Below are positions 18,579 through 27,327 of a DNA stretch of 55,405 nucleotides, piece by piece; positions within the stretch are counted from its first letter, which is position 1, and the number at the start of each line of letters is the position of its first letter. The position numbers and the translations under genes were made by a program. Under the pieces are notes generated by a model. The model searched no databases. It worked only from the letters and a program-made list of their open reading frames with translations, and was not told where the DNA came from. The stretch is from contig NZ_RXIZ01000010.1 of assembly GCF_003987855.1 (NCBI RefSeq), positions 1-55,405 of the forward strand, read 5' to 3'. The DNA is from Hyphomicrobium sp. (GTDB lineage: Bacteria; Pseudomonadota; Alphaproteobacteria; Rhizobiales; Hyphomicrobiaceae).

Positions 18579-19658
18579 ATGGGAGTCGGCGTTATCGAGT
18601 CATTGGCGACGAGCGCCGGCAGCGCGGGCGGCAGAATTGCCGATCCCTCAGTACTTGCGTCTGCGGCTACCGGGATAGTGAAGTTCATCGAGCGCCAAAA
18701 AGGCGACGTCGATCAGATTTTCGGAAACGCGGGAATGTCGCCGGAGATGGTGGGATCGCCCACGCTTCAGCTTAGCCTAAGTTCTTATTGCCGGCTGTTC
18801 GAGGAAAGCGCTCGTCTGACGCGCAACGATAATTTTGGGCTTTGGTTCGGAAATTCCTTCGATACGCGCGACCTTGGCCTTGTCGGGTATGCCGCATTAT
18901 CGTCTCCGACCCTTGGCGATGCGCTGAATACCTTGGTCGAGCTCTTTCCCCTCCACCAACAATCATCTTCGATTTCTGTTGTCAGGTCGGAAGACGGGCT
19001 CGCTCGTTTAGAGTATCGGGTCGTCGCACCACAGATCATCGAGAGGCGACAGGACGCTGAGCTCTCGCTTGGGATGCGTCTCAATCTCATTCGCGAAGCA
19101 ATGGGTTCGAGTTGGGCGCCCGAAGAGGTCCATTTCGAGCATCCGAAACCTGAAGGCTGGCGGGAGCATGAACGCGCGTTTGGCGCGCCGGTGTTCTTTT
19201 CTCAGCCTACAAACGCCATTGTTTTTCGCCCGCAAATTTTGAAACACGTCATGCCTGCGGCCGATCCGCGGCTGATGTCGGCGATGAAGCTTTGTCTTGA
19301 AAGGCTTTCAGAACGACGGGATGTGCGCTTCAGCATTACGGATCGTGTCCGCAGTGCCGTTCGCGCACGGTTGCCGGAGGGCTTCCCGCCGATAGAGGTT
19401 ATCGCGTCGGAGCTACGCCTTCCGCTCAGCACCATTCAGCGCGAACTGCATTACGATGGTTTGAGCTACAGCACGCTCGTTGAGAATACCCGGCGGGACC
19501 TGGCGCTTTCATATGTCCGGCAGCGTCAGCTGTCGTTTTCTGAAATCGCCTTCTTGGTCGGATATTCCGAGCTTTCCGCCTTCAGCCGTGCGGTCCGCCG
19601 ATGGACCGGGTTGTCGCCGCGAGCGCTCCGTGCCGAGGTTCTTCGCAACCACGGCTGA
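18579..19658 (+). CDS. AraC family transcriptional regulator
   Basis: A 359-residue regulator with an N-terminal arabinose-binding-like (OruR/ArgR-type) effector domain and a C-terminal AraC helix-turn-helix. The second helix-turn-helix LSFSEIAFLVGYSELSAFSR and the following RRWTGLSPRALR are clear (residues about 310-345). The start at 18579 follows AGGA; the frame is open back to a TTG at 18513 that has no support. It lies between the kinase and the convergent SDR and is the best candidate regulator of the catabolic block. Confidence 0.9.
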   Translation: MGVGVIESLATSAGSAGGRIADPSVLASAATGIVKFIERQKGDVDQIFGNAGMSPEMVGSPTLQLSLSSYCRLFEESARLTRNDNFGLWFGNSFDTRDLGLVGYAALSSPTLGDALNTLVELFPLHQQSSSISVVRSEDGLARLEYRVVAPQIIERRQDAELSLGMRLNLIREAMGSSWAPEEVHFEHPKPEGWREHERAFGAPVFFSQPTNAIVFRPQILKHVMPAADPRLMSAMKLCLERLSERRDVRFSITDRVRSAVRARLPEGFPPIEVIASELRLPLSTIQRELHYDGLSYSTLVENTRRDLALSYVRQRQLSFSEIAFLVGYSELSAFSRAVRRWTGLSPRALRAEVLRNHG

Positions 19659-19681
19659 CGAAGCGCTCGCCGCTCCGTGCT

Positions 19682-20461
19682 TCAAGCTTGCGCGAGTGCG
19701 TCCATGCTTTCGGGCAGGATCTGACCGCCATCGACGATAATCGTCTGACCGGTGATGTATGCGGCCTCCTTGGACGCCAGGAACAGCGCTGCGTAACCGA
19801 TGTCTTCCACTGTTCCGAGCTTGTTCAGCGGGATCGATGCCGCCATCGATTTCGCATATTCGGGTCCGAGCGATGCAAGGCCCTCGGTCGCGATGTTTCC
19901 GGGAAGCACGGCATTGACCGTGATGCCGTACTTTGCAAACTCAATGCATGCGGTCCGCATGAAGCCGAGTTGACCCGCCTTCGTGGCCCCATAGTGGGCC
20001 CAGCCTGGAAATCCGGTTACTGGACCCGTGATCGACGACGTGATGACGATGCGGCCCTGGTCCGATTTTTTCAGGTACGGCAGGCAAGCCTTGATCGGCA
20101 GGAAAGTGCCCTTGAGGTTCGTCGTCGATACGAAATCCCAATCTTCCGGAGACAGGTCCTCTATCTTCGTTTGCGGGAAGATCCCGGCATTCGTGCATAG
20201 AATATCGATGCCGCCGTAGGCGCTGGCCGCAGCGTCGGCGAGAACCTGCATGTCCCCCATGTTGGTGATGTCGGCCGCGAAGCCTTTCGCCGTGCCGCCC
20301 GCCTTACGGAATTCTTCCGCCGTTGCCTCGGCTTCCTCGAGATGGCGCGATACCACGAAAACCTTGCCGCCATTCTTCGCAAAGACGCGGGCAATGCCCT
20401 TGCCGATACCTTTGCTGGCGCCCGTGACGATGACGGACCGTCCTGCGATGGACGTAAGCAT
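19682..20461 (-). CDS. SDR family NAD(P)-dependent oxidoreductase
   Basis: A 259-residue classical short-chain dehydrogenase: cofactor motif TGASKGIGKG (residues 12-21), NAG in LCTNAGIFP, catalytic Ser in ITSSITG, and YxxxK in HYGATKAGQ. It is related to FabG-like proteins, but the setting next to an amino-alcohol/diol block suggests an alcohol or amino-alcohol dehydrogenase. It lies downstream of the permease on the same strand but behind a terminator hairpin (20501-20526), so it probably has its own promoter. Convergent with the AraC gene. Confidence 0.88.
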   Translation of the reverse strand: MLTSIAGRSVIVTGASKGIGKGIARVFAKNGGKVFVVSRHLEEAEATAEEFRKAGGTAKGFAADITNMGDMQVLADAAASAYGGIDILCTNAGIFPQTKIEDLSPEDWDFVSTTNLKGTFLPIKACLPYLKKSDQGRIVITSSITGPVTGFPGWAHYGATKAGQLGFMRTACIEFAKYGITVNAVLPGNIATEGLASLGPEYAKSMAASIPLNKLGTVEDIGYAALFLASKEAAYITGQTIIVDGGQILPESMDALAQA

Positions 20462-20500
20462 AGCGCGTACTCCCTTGTTCGTGCGTTTGTTCTGATGAAA

Positions 20501-20526
20501 AGGCGGACGCCGCTGAGCGTCCGCCT
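20501..20526 (-). terminator. Rho-independent terminator of the permease gene
   Basis: AGGCGGACGC (20501-20510) and GCGTCCGCCT (20517-20526) form a 10-bp stem with a 6-nt loop. Read on the minus strand it ends in CCTTTTCATC, giving a short U-tract. It lies between the permease stop and the SDR start. Confidence 0.75.
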
Positions 20527-20557
20527 CCTTGAACTCTTCTGTCTATCGGTCCGCAGA

Positions 20558-22105
20558 CTACTCGTTCATCACCATGCGGCCGATACGGGCGTGAGCCTCA
20601 GGCGCGATCACCCGCAGTGCCAATCCCCAAACCAAGCCGATGCCCAGGATGATGAAGGCGATCAGCGGGATGCGGCTACCGAAGCTGCCCGTGCCGCCGA
20701 ACGTCTCGAGGTTCACCACGAGGAGATAGACGAGCCAAACCTGTGAAACGAACGAGATGACCGGCGCGATGAAGCCGGCGAACACGTTGACTTCGCCCGG
20801 GTGATTGGCGCGGAAGTAGACAATGATCGCGATCGAAACGACGGCCTGCAAGATCAGCAGGAGCATCGTTCCAAGGACGGCTAGCATCGTGTAGACGCCG
20901 AGGTAGGCTTGAGCGTTCGGATCATTCGTTCCGGCGAAATAGGCGAATAAAACGATCCACAGAGCGGCAAACAGCGTCTGAACAACAGAGGCCACATGCG
21001 GGCTCTTATGGGTCGGGTGCGTCTTGCCGAGAACGCCAGGCAATACGCCTTCACGACCGAGCGAGTACATGTAGCGGGCCGCCGTATTGTGGAAGGCCAT
21101 GCTGCAGGCAAAAGAGCTTGTCAGGATGAGTACGGCCATCGCTTCGTTAGCCCACTGACCGACGAATTGGGTCAAAGGAGCCAGGAAGAAGTTGCCGGAA
21201 TCACCGACCGCTTTCGCAAGCATCTCGCCTTCCGATGGGTAGGCGGCGATCGCGCACCAGCTCGTGATGATGTAGAAAATGCCGAGACCGATGACCGAAT
21301 AGTAGAGTGAGCGCGGGATGATGTGCTTGGGATCGACCGACTCTTCCGCGTAGTTGGGAGCCATTTCGAACCCGACCCAGGACCAGAATGCCATGAACAC
21401 GCCGACCGCTGCGGCACCTGCCGCAATGTCGACGGTACCAACTTTCTGGGCCGCAACCGGCGTCATCACATGGAGGACGTTAAGAGATTCGGCATTAAAC
21501 CCGCCGGGGCCCTTGGCCATGAACACGCCGACATCGAAGATCGTCAACATGATGACTTCGAATACCAGCGCTGCGCCGAGGACTTTCACCGAGAGCTGCA
21601 CGTCTTGATACGAGAGGATCGAGCTCAAAGCGACGACGAACAGAGCCAGATAGAGCCAGGGCACGTTGATGCCAAAGTGTGTCTGGAGCCACGAGTTGCC
21701 AAAGAAAGCGAAGAGACCGGTCAGGGACGCTTCGAAAACGCTGTAGGACGCCAGCGATGCAATGCCGGCCGCCATCCCTACGTCGCGCCCGAGACCCAAG
21801 CTGATGAATGAGTAGAAGCCGCCAACGGAGGAGACCTTGCTCGCCATCGCGGCGTAGCCCACCGAGAAGATCGTGAGAACGATTGTCGCGAGCAGGAACG
21901 CTGCGGGCACATACATGCCGTTACCGAAGCCGGCTGCGAACGGCACGTTGCCGAGCATCGCGGATTCGGGCGCTGCGCCGGTCACCGTCAAGAACAGCAC
22001 GCCAATCAAGCCGATGGCTTTGGCGTGAAGCTTGTCGACGGAAGCATCCTTATTTACGTCGAAGCTTTCTTGGGCTTCGAGAGCACTTGCGTTGGGTGAT
22101 GTCAC
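20558..22105 (-). CDS. APC superfamily amino acid/amine permease
   Basis: A 515-residue inner-membrane transporter with about 12 hydrophobic segments; the first contains the APC motif VTGAAPESAMLGNVPFAAGFG. A conserved internal stretch is FWSWVGFEMAPNYAEES (about residue 245). The GTG start is supported by AGGGGGAG upstream; the frame remains open to 22177 without a site. By position it follows the dehydratase and hydrolase genes on the same strand with a 200-bp gap holding an inverted repeat, and probably imports the substrate of the block (an amino acid, amine or amino alcohol). Confidence 0.88.
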   Translation of the reverse strand: MTSPNASALEAQESFDVNKDASVDKLHAKAIGLIGVLFLTVTGAAPESAMLGNVPFAAGFGNGMYVPAAFLLATIVLTIFSVGYAAMASKVSSVGGFYSFISLGLGRDVGMAAGIASLASYSVFEASLTGLFAFFGNSWLQTHFGINVPWLYLALFVVALSSILSYQDVQLSVKVLGAALVFEVIMLTIFDVGVFMAKGPGGFNAESLNVLHVMTPVAAQKVGTVDIAAGAAAVGVFMAFWSWVGFEMAPNYAEESVDPKHIIPRSLYYSVIGLGIFYIITSWCAIAAYPSEGEMLAKAVGDSGNFFLAPLTQFVGQWANEAMAVLILTSSFACSMAFHNTAARYMYSLGREGVLPGVLGKTHPTHKSPHVASVVQTLFAALWIVLFAYFAGTNDPNAQAYLGVYTMLAVLGTMLLLILQAVVSIAIIVYFRANHPGEVNVFAGFIAPVISFVSQVWLVYLLVVNLETFGGTGSFGSRIPLIAFIILGIGLVWGLALRVIAPEAHARIGRMVMNE

Positions 22106-22273
22106 GTTGGCTACTCCCCCTGGGTTGCAGTCATCCGAACATCCAGGATCTGTTCGGCGCGATTGGCGGTCGTACACGTACTATCCAGCGGTGAACTTCG
22201 GCTCAGCGTCGAATTCAGCTCTCCCGACAGCTCACACAAGCCGATGAGCGTATATGTGCGGTGCAGAGCGGGG

Positions 22274-22293
22274 TTTGACATTGCGCTGTCAAA
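22274..22293. promoter_or_regulatory. TTTGACA-N6-TGTCAAA inverted repeat upstream of the permease
   Basis: Perfect 7-bp arms TTTGACA (22274-22280) and TGTCAAA (22287-22293) with a 6-nt spacer, about 170 bp before the permease start. Each arm also contains a TTGACA-like -35. A related TTGAC/GTCAA palindrome occurs in the dehydratase/phospho-lyase divergent gap (25869-25879). Confidence 0.4.
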
Positions 22294-22305
22294 ACTTGAC
22301 CTATC

Positions 22306-23001
22306 TTAGCTCAATCCCATGATCTTCTTAAGCTCTGTGCTCGACATGACGTGGCAGTAGATCATGTTCATGATCTCAAGCTCCTTATGGTGAAGCTCAT
22401 CCGAGCCCGCCGCGCAGCAATCCTCGACGACCACGACCGCGAAACTTTCGTCCGCCAGACTCCTGACGGTCGACGAGACGCATTGGTCGGTGAAGATACC
22501 GCAGCAGACAACAGTCTTGATGCCGAGGTTATTAAGGATCAAGCGCAGGTTTGATCCCGTCAGTGCACTGTCAGTAGTCTTGGTGACGACAATTTCGTCA
22601 CCAACTGGCGCAAGTTCAGGCACGATCTGGGAAGGCAGGTCGTCCTTGGGCAGCAACAGGTTGTTCCAGCCCGGCATTTTCTGAGACAGCGACCGTTCCC
22701 GCCCGTCTCTGGTCTGGCAGGCAATACGGGCAAAGAGACACTCTATTCCGTTTTGGCGGAAGGCTCGGAGCAGGTCTTTCGATCGAGGAAGCACCGTTTG
22801 GTGCATGCGATCGTGGAAAGGGGTCCAGGCGTCGTAGCGACGTTGGTCCTCGGGGGAGAGTTTGTTTCGATCGGGACGTTCCAGGTAGGTGTTCTGGACG
22901 TCGATGACGAGGAGGGCGGTATGAGCTTTGGATAGATCGGGATCGGCCGGTTCCGGGGCGCCGTCGTAATAAATGGATCGATAGGCTGTCTTCCAGCTCA
23001 T
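22306..23001 (-). CDS. Isochorismatase-fold cysteine hydrolase
   Basis: A 231-residue cysteine hydrolase. The catalytic triad can be placed: Asp in ALLVIDVQNTYLERPD (about residue 34), Lys in VTKTTDSALTGSNL and Cys in VVCCGIFTDQCVSST. The family cleaves amide, carbamoyl or ureido bonds, or vinyl ethers. The ATG at 23001 is preceded by AAAGG, and is ten bases after the dehydratase small-subunit stop, so it is the third gene of the dehydratase operon. Why a hydrolase of this type travels with a diol dehydratase is not known; one guess is release of the real substrate from a carbamoyl or amide conjugate. Confidence 0.87.
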   Translation of the reverse strand: MSWKTAYRSIYYDGAPEPADPDLSKAHTALLVIDVQNTYLERPDRNKLSPEDQRRYDAWTPFHDRMHQTVLPRSKDLLRAFRQNGIECLFARIACQTRDGRERSLSQKMPGWNNLLLPKDDLPSQIVPELAPVGDEIVVTKTTDSALTGSNLRLILNNLGIKTVVCCGIFTDQCVSSTVRSLADESFAVVVVEDCCAAGSDELHHKELEIMNMIYCHVMSSTELKKIMGLS

Positions 23002-23011
23002 GCGTAACCTT

Positions 23012-23440
23012 TCAATATCGCTTCTTGTAGAGTGAGCGGCGCTCATAGACGTCGGCGGCTTCCTCAATGAAAGCGGCCACGCTGCTAGCGCCATAAACGT
23101 CCCGGAGCTCTCGCGCGGCCGCGAGAAGCTCATCTTTTGAGCCCGCCCGGCCGGGACGCAAGAGCTCGTAGGTCCGCATGATCACGTCTTGCGGAACATC
23201 GACAAGCTCGGCCCCGCGCTCAAAATTGGCGGCGAGTGTAGGCCGGCCGGCAGCGCGCGCAACCTCAGCTTGTTGGCGGAGCGCTCGGCCGGTGATCCGC
23301 AAGTCTTCCAACCCGATCCGGTCGGCCAGGACGGCCTCAAGGCTGATGTCGTCCAGCGTCTTTCCGGCTTTGGTCTGGACGACTTCGGGCCGTTTCTCGG
23401 CAAGGGGATAATCGGCGACGGAGAGGGGTTTATCGCTCAT
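23012..23440 (-). CDS. Diol/glycerol dehydratase, small (gamma) subunit
   Basis: A 142-residue PduE/DhaE-like subunit. Family landmarks: YPLAEKRPEVVQTKAGKTLD near residue 11-30, LEDLRITGRALRQQAEVAR, ANFERGAELVDVP, and the LRPGRAGSKDELL helix. It completes the adenosylcobalamin-dependent dehydratase with the fused large/medium protein. The start ATG overlaps the stop of that gene (ATGA), so the two are made in equal ratio. Unlike some Pdu subunits there is no N-terminal microcompartment-targeting extension. Confidence 0.92.
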   Translation of the reverse strand: MSDKPLSVADYPLAEKRPEVVQTKAGKTLDDISLEAVLADRIGLEDLRITGRALRQQAEVARAAGRPTLAANFERGAELVDVPQDVIMRTYELLRPGRAGSKDELLAAARELRDVYGASSVAAFIEEAADVYERRSLYKKRY

Positions 23441-25719
23441 GCCGCTGCTCCAAGAAACTTGATGTCGATCTCTTCGGGCTCCGCGCCCTCGGACGTCATT
23501 TCGGTTTCGATCGCGTAGATCATGGAAACACGGGCATGGTAGCGGGAGCCCATGGCTTCGCCGCGTGTAGGTACGATGACGGGTTCCGGCATCTCACCAC
23601 GGGCGTACGCAGCTGCATTGAGACCCATCCGTTTGTAGTGTTCGAGCTTAGTGATGGGAGAATTTGAGAACAGTTCGAGATTGTTGTGCGGGAGACGATC
23701 CCGCTGATGAATTACGGCCGTACCTTTGGCTTGGATGCCGATGCCAATTCCCGAACCTGCCAAGCGCGCGGCGCTGAGGCCAAGGAATGAAGTATCCGCC
23801 GTATGAAGCATGCGCACGACGCGGGCCGTGCAGCCGCCTTCGGCAATTCCGGAAATCAGCACGCGCAAGATAGCCGAGAGCGGATGGCCAGCGACCGTCT
23901 GGAACAGCTTCACCCCGAATGCAGGGCTGATGCCGATTACCACCTCGCGGGGATTTCCGGTTGCCGCGGCCGGTCCGACTGGACGGTAGGCAATGCGCGT
24001 GACTTCGGCTGGGCGAAATTGCGCTTCGCCTCGCAGAACTTCCTGGCGGGTGAGGACATCGCGGATTGCAACGATTTCTTCGCGGCGGGCTTCGCTGAGG
24101 CGGTACCCGGTACCTGGGCCATGATACTCGTTGGGGTCATTGACGGCGCTAACAATTTTGCCGTTGCGGACGACGGCCGAGGTCTGCAAGTAGTCACCGG
24201 ATACCCGCAGACGAACCAACTTCAGAAGGTTTTCGGCCTCCTCATGGAAGCCGCGCGCGGCCAACGCCTTGATGACGTCGATGACGGTAATTGAGCGGGC
24301 GAAGATGGCTTCGCTAATCATCGCCACGTCGCGACCGGAGAACGTTCGTGTTTCGTCAGAGCCCGACGCAGCGATGACGCTTTGCTTCATGTCGGCTGTC
24401 GGCTTTGCCAAGCCGAGTTCTTCGAGGACGGCGCTGATGGCGTCAACGGCACGGGCGCGAAGATCCATGATGCGGGCTTCTCCGACGGGGGTGAGCCCGC
24501 CGTCGGCCTCGAAGTCGCGCTGGAGCACGAGATAATCCTCAAGCTCCTCGCCGTTGAGCAGCGAGGGATTGAAGGAGTTGTCGTATTTCAGGATCGACCC
24601 GAAGCCGGAGCAGATAAGGTCGGAACCGGCGATGAGGTAGGGAAGGATCTTGGCGCCGACACGGATTTCCGACTCGGTTGCTCGCGCGTCATTGCCCGAT
24701 GCGCATTCCAAATCCAACCAGACCGCGATCAGATTCTCGGCCATCAGTTCCCGCATGCCGCCGGGAACCGTGCATGTCACCGGTGCACCATCGACGCCGC
24801 CGTTCTGCGTCCCTTGAACTCCCATTGCGCGCTGCAGACAGAGGCAACGTGCTTCGAGGTACAGGAGGGATTTGCGCTCGTGAAATCCCATCAGCAACTC
24901 GGAGCCAGCGCCTGATGTGCAGCGCATCTTGATCCCGCGGGAGGCGTAGGCCGCAGCCAAAAATCCCTTGGACCAGGGGGTGTCATCTCCGTCGACGAAG
25001 CTTTTTTCGGTTCCGTAAACCGATAAGGTTTCGGCGTAGGACGTGAACCCTGCCATACCGATCTTCAGCTCTTCGGCTTCTTCGCTCGAACACTGGAAGA
25101 GTGTTCCCCACCGTCCGACGGAGGCTCCGACCGCGCAGGCGACGGCGTTCGACCAAGAATTGCGGGCGACGCGCATGGTCGTTTCGATTTCGTCGAAGCC
25201 GAAAGCGACCGCGGTGGCTGCGTCGGCAGCCATCTGCAATGGGTCATCCTTGGCGTTGGTAACGTGCGCTTGGTTGCCCGGAGTCTGTCGGGCTCGCATC
25301 TTGCCATACGCGAACGCGATCTCCAGCGAGGACAGATGCGCGACGACTTCGGCGAGCTTTGCGGGCGTCATGCCATGAGCCAGACGGACGAGCGTGCTTC
25401 TTGGCACGTTCATGTCGACGAGCATGCGAGCGATTTCGAGCGAGGGCATCGCCATCGCTTCGGGCGCAATCTCGGGATCCAGATGATACTTGGCTATGAA
25501 GATGTCGATCATATCGAAGTCGCGAACGGCGATGCCGTCCATCGACTCAACGACACCTTGGCCCATTGCGAGACCCGGCTTGGGGTCGTATGGGCTGTTG
25601 AATGCCGCGAAACCACTCGAAGCATCCTCGACGGCAAACTTATCGAGACGGAGCGGGCGCTCGTCCCAGTCGGAAAACCGTTTCCATCTATTGGCGCGTA
25701 CGTGCGAGTCGTCCGTCAT
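23437..25719 (-). CDS. B12-dependent diol/glycerol dehydratase, fused large and medium subunits
   Basis: A 760-residue single chain. Residues about 1-550 align with the alpha subunit (PduC/DhaB). Active-site landmarks are present: Gln and His in NQAHVTNAKDDP, Glu in FDEIETTMRV, Glu in TSYAETLSVYGTE, Gln in GVQGTQNGG, Asp in ASGNDARAT and Ser in CSGFGSILKYDN. Residues about 590-760 align with the beta subunit (PduD): EVVIGISPAFGVKL, GSGIGIGIQAKGTAVIHQRD and NLELFSNSPITKLE. It would convert a 1,2-diol or glycerol to an aldehyde by radical chemistry. I use the ATG at 25719; a TTG at 25737 is in frame. No reactivase genes are adjacent. Confidence 0.92.
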   Translation of the reverse strand: MTDDSHVRANRWKRFSDWDERPLRLDKFAVEDASSGFAAFNSPYDPKPGLAMGQGVVESMDGIAVRDFDMIDIFIAKYHLDPEIAPEAMAMPSLEIARMLVDMNVPRSTLVRLAHGMTPAKLAEVVAHLSSLEIAFAYGKMRARQTPGNQAHVTNAKDDPLQMAADAATAVAFGFDEIETTMRVARNSWSNAVACAVGASVGRWGTLFQCSSEEAEELKIGMAGFTSYAETLSVYGTEKSFVDGDDTPWSKGFLAAAYASRGIKMRCTSGAGSELLMGFHERKSLLYLEARCLCLQRAMGVQGTQNGGVDGAPVTCTVPGGMRELMAENLIAVWLDLECASGNDARATESEIRVGAKILPYLIAGSDLICSGFGSILKYDNSFNPSLLNGEELEDYLVLQRDFEADGGLTPVGEARIMDLRARAVDAISAVLEELGLAKPTADMKQSVIAASGSDETRTFSGRDVAMISEAIFARSITVIDVIKALAARGFHEEAENLLKLVRLRVSGDYLQTSAVVRNGKIVSAVNDPNEYHGPGTGYRLSEARREEIVAIRDVLTRQEVLRGEAQFRPAEVTRIAYRPVGPAAATGNPREVVIGISPAFGVKLFQTVAGHPLSAILRVLISGIAEGGCTARVVRMLHTADTSFLGLSAARLAGSGIGIGIQAKGTAVIHQRDRLPHNNLELFSNSPITKLEHYKRMGLNAAAYARGEMPEPVIVPTRGEAMGSRYHARVSMIYAIETEMTSEGAEPEEIDIKFLGAAA

Positions 25720-25868
25720 GGCATGCGATCTCGACAATGAGAAACCGATTCAGCGCAGGTACGATATCCTGCTGTCTAACTTGCCGTTTGACCATAAGCG
25801 CTCGGAAGTTGACGGGTTTTGCATAGCATCCGGGTCAATGCGGCTGGGGAACTGAACAGACACTACCG

Positions 25869-25879
25869 TTGACGGTCAA
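25869..25879. promoter_or_regulatory. TTGAC-G-GTCAA palindrome in divergent gap
   Basis: A perfect 11-nt palindrome lies in the 239-bp gap between the divergent dehydratase and phospho-lyase-like genes. A further half-site TTGACGG occurs at 25809-25815. The half-site matches the arms of the repeat at 22274-22293, so a shared regulator is possible. No B12-riboswitch-like sequence was seen in this gap. Confidence 0.35.
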
Positions 25880-25958
25880 GCCACACGAGTCGGCTCATCC
25901 TATATCCGGGATGATGCGCCGGTCACGAGGCATCAAAAGGAGCCTTCTTGAGGGCTGC

Positions 25959-27296
25959 ATGGAAGCAACGAAGAAAATCCTAGAACTCAACGCCTTCGAT
26001 ATGAATGCGGATGAGGGGCTATCGGATGAGGTGAAAAGCCTCGTCAAGCGCCGTCGGGAGACTTTTGGTCCGACGTCGATGCTTTTCTATGACCGGCCTC
26101 TGAACCTGGTGCGCGGGGAGGGCGTCTGGCTGCATGATGCCGACGGTACTCGCTACCTTGATGCTTATAACAACGTGCCATCGGTCGGGCACTGCCATCC
26201 GCGCGTCGTCGAAGCTGTTTCGCGCCAAATGGGGACGCTCAACACCCACACGCGCTACCTTTACTCCAACATCTACACCTATGCAGAGCGCCTGCTCGGG
26301 ACGATGCCGGAGGCGATCTCGAATATTGTCTTCACGTGCACAGGCAGCGAGAGCGCCGATTTTGCCCTGCGCGTTGCGCGGGCGGTTACCGGGGGCACCG
26401 GCTTTATCGTCACAGACAATGCTTATCACGGCAACACCTCGGCAGTGACGGAGATCTCGCCGTCGTCCGCGAGTGCGGAACCGCGTCCACCCTACATTTT
26501 TCTGGTTCCGGCGCCAGACACATACCGCGAGGGCACGTCCCAGGTCGGACAGCGATTGGCTGCCGACATCCGGTCGGCGGCCGAGAAGATGACAGCGAAG
26601 GATATCCGCTTCGCCGGATTTATTGCCGACAGCATCTTTTCGAGCGACGGCGTTTTCCCCGGAGAGCCTGGGTTTTTGAAGGAGACCCTGGAGGCCGTGC
26701 ATCAAGCTGGAGGCCTTTACATCGCGGATGAAGTGCAACCGGGCTTTGGGCGGACGGGCGAGAAGATGTGGGGATTTGATCGCCACGGGATCGTTCCTGA
26801 TATGGTGGTAATGGGCAAGCCCATGGGCAACGGCTTCCCGATGGGCGGCGTTGCGATCAAGCCCGCTCTTCTGGCGGCGTTTGGAGCGACTTCGGGATAT
26901 TTCAATACCTTCGGCGGAAACCCGGTGGCGGCTGCTGCGGGTCTCGCGGTTTTGGATGTTTTGGAAGGCGAGGGGCTGCAGCAGAATAGTTTCGAAACGG
27001 GTGCCTATCTCCGGTCGGAAATTCGCATCGCTGGCTCTGGCGGTGAAGTGATTGGCGATGTTCGCGGAACGGGACTCTACATCGGTGTCGACATCGTCAA
27101 GGACCGCAAGTCGCGAGAGCCAGATCGGCAAGCCGCCGAGAGGATCGTCAGTGGCATGCGGGCCCGCAACATTCTCATTGGCATTGCCGGACGGCATGGC
27201 AACGTTCTGAAAATCCGTCCGCCGCTCTGCTTTGGGCGCGAGCATGCCGATATCTTCCTTGATGGCCTGCGGAGCGCGTTGTTAGACGCTTCGTGA
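25959..27296 (+). CDS. Class III PLP enzyme, phospho-lyase (ETNPPL)-like
   Basis: A 445-residue fold-type I enzyme. It resembles ethanolamine-phosphate phospho-lyase more than ordinary transaminases: YNNVPSVGHCHP, LNTHTRYLY, VPAPDTYREG, ADEVQPGFGRTG, the lysine in MVVMGKPMGNGFP, FNTFGGNPVA, GLYIGVDIVKDR and NVLKIRPPLCF all have close counterparts in human ETNPPL. Such enzymes split an O-phosphorylated amino alcohol into aldehyde, ammonia and phosphate. The APH-type kinase at 17386-18450 could supply the phosphorylated substrate. The start at 25959 has GAGGG upstream; the frame continues to 25869. It is followed after 31 bp by an aldehyde dehydrogenase. Confidence 0.85.
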   Translation: MEATKKILELNAFDMNADEGLSDEVKSLVKRRRETFGPTSMLFYDRPLNLVRGEGVWLHDADGTRYLDAYNNVPSVGHCHPRVVEAVSRQMGTLNTHTRYLYSNIYTYAERLLGTMPEAISNIVFTCTGSESADFALRVARAVTGGTGFIVTDNAYHGNTSAVTEISPSSASAEPRPPYIFLVPAPDTYREGTSQVGQRLAADIRSAAEKMTAKDIRFAGFIADSIFSSDGVFPGEPGFLKETLEAVHQAGGLYIADEVQPGFGRTGEKMWGFDRHGIVPDMVVMGKPMGNGFPMGGVAIKPALLAAFGATSGYFNTFGGNPVAAAAGLAVLDVLEGEGLQQNSFETGAYLRSEIRIAGSGGEVIGDVRGTGLYIGVDIVKDRKSREPDRQAAERIVSGMRARNILIGIAGRHGNVLKIRPPLCFGREHADIFLDGLRSALLDAS

Positions 27297-27327
27297 TCCG
27301 GCATCACCTCTCTCCGCAGGAGCTAGA

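Noticed and set aside
23437-25719. Fused dehydratase as a sequencing frameshift artefact
   Set aside because: The frame is continuous with full-length alpha and beta homology and no internal stop; the short linker looks natural.
25720-25958. Cobalamin riboswitch ahead of the dehydratase
   Set aside because: No B12-box-like sequence or long structured leader could be recognised by eye.
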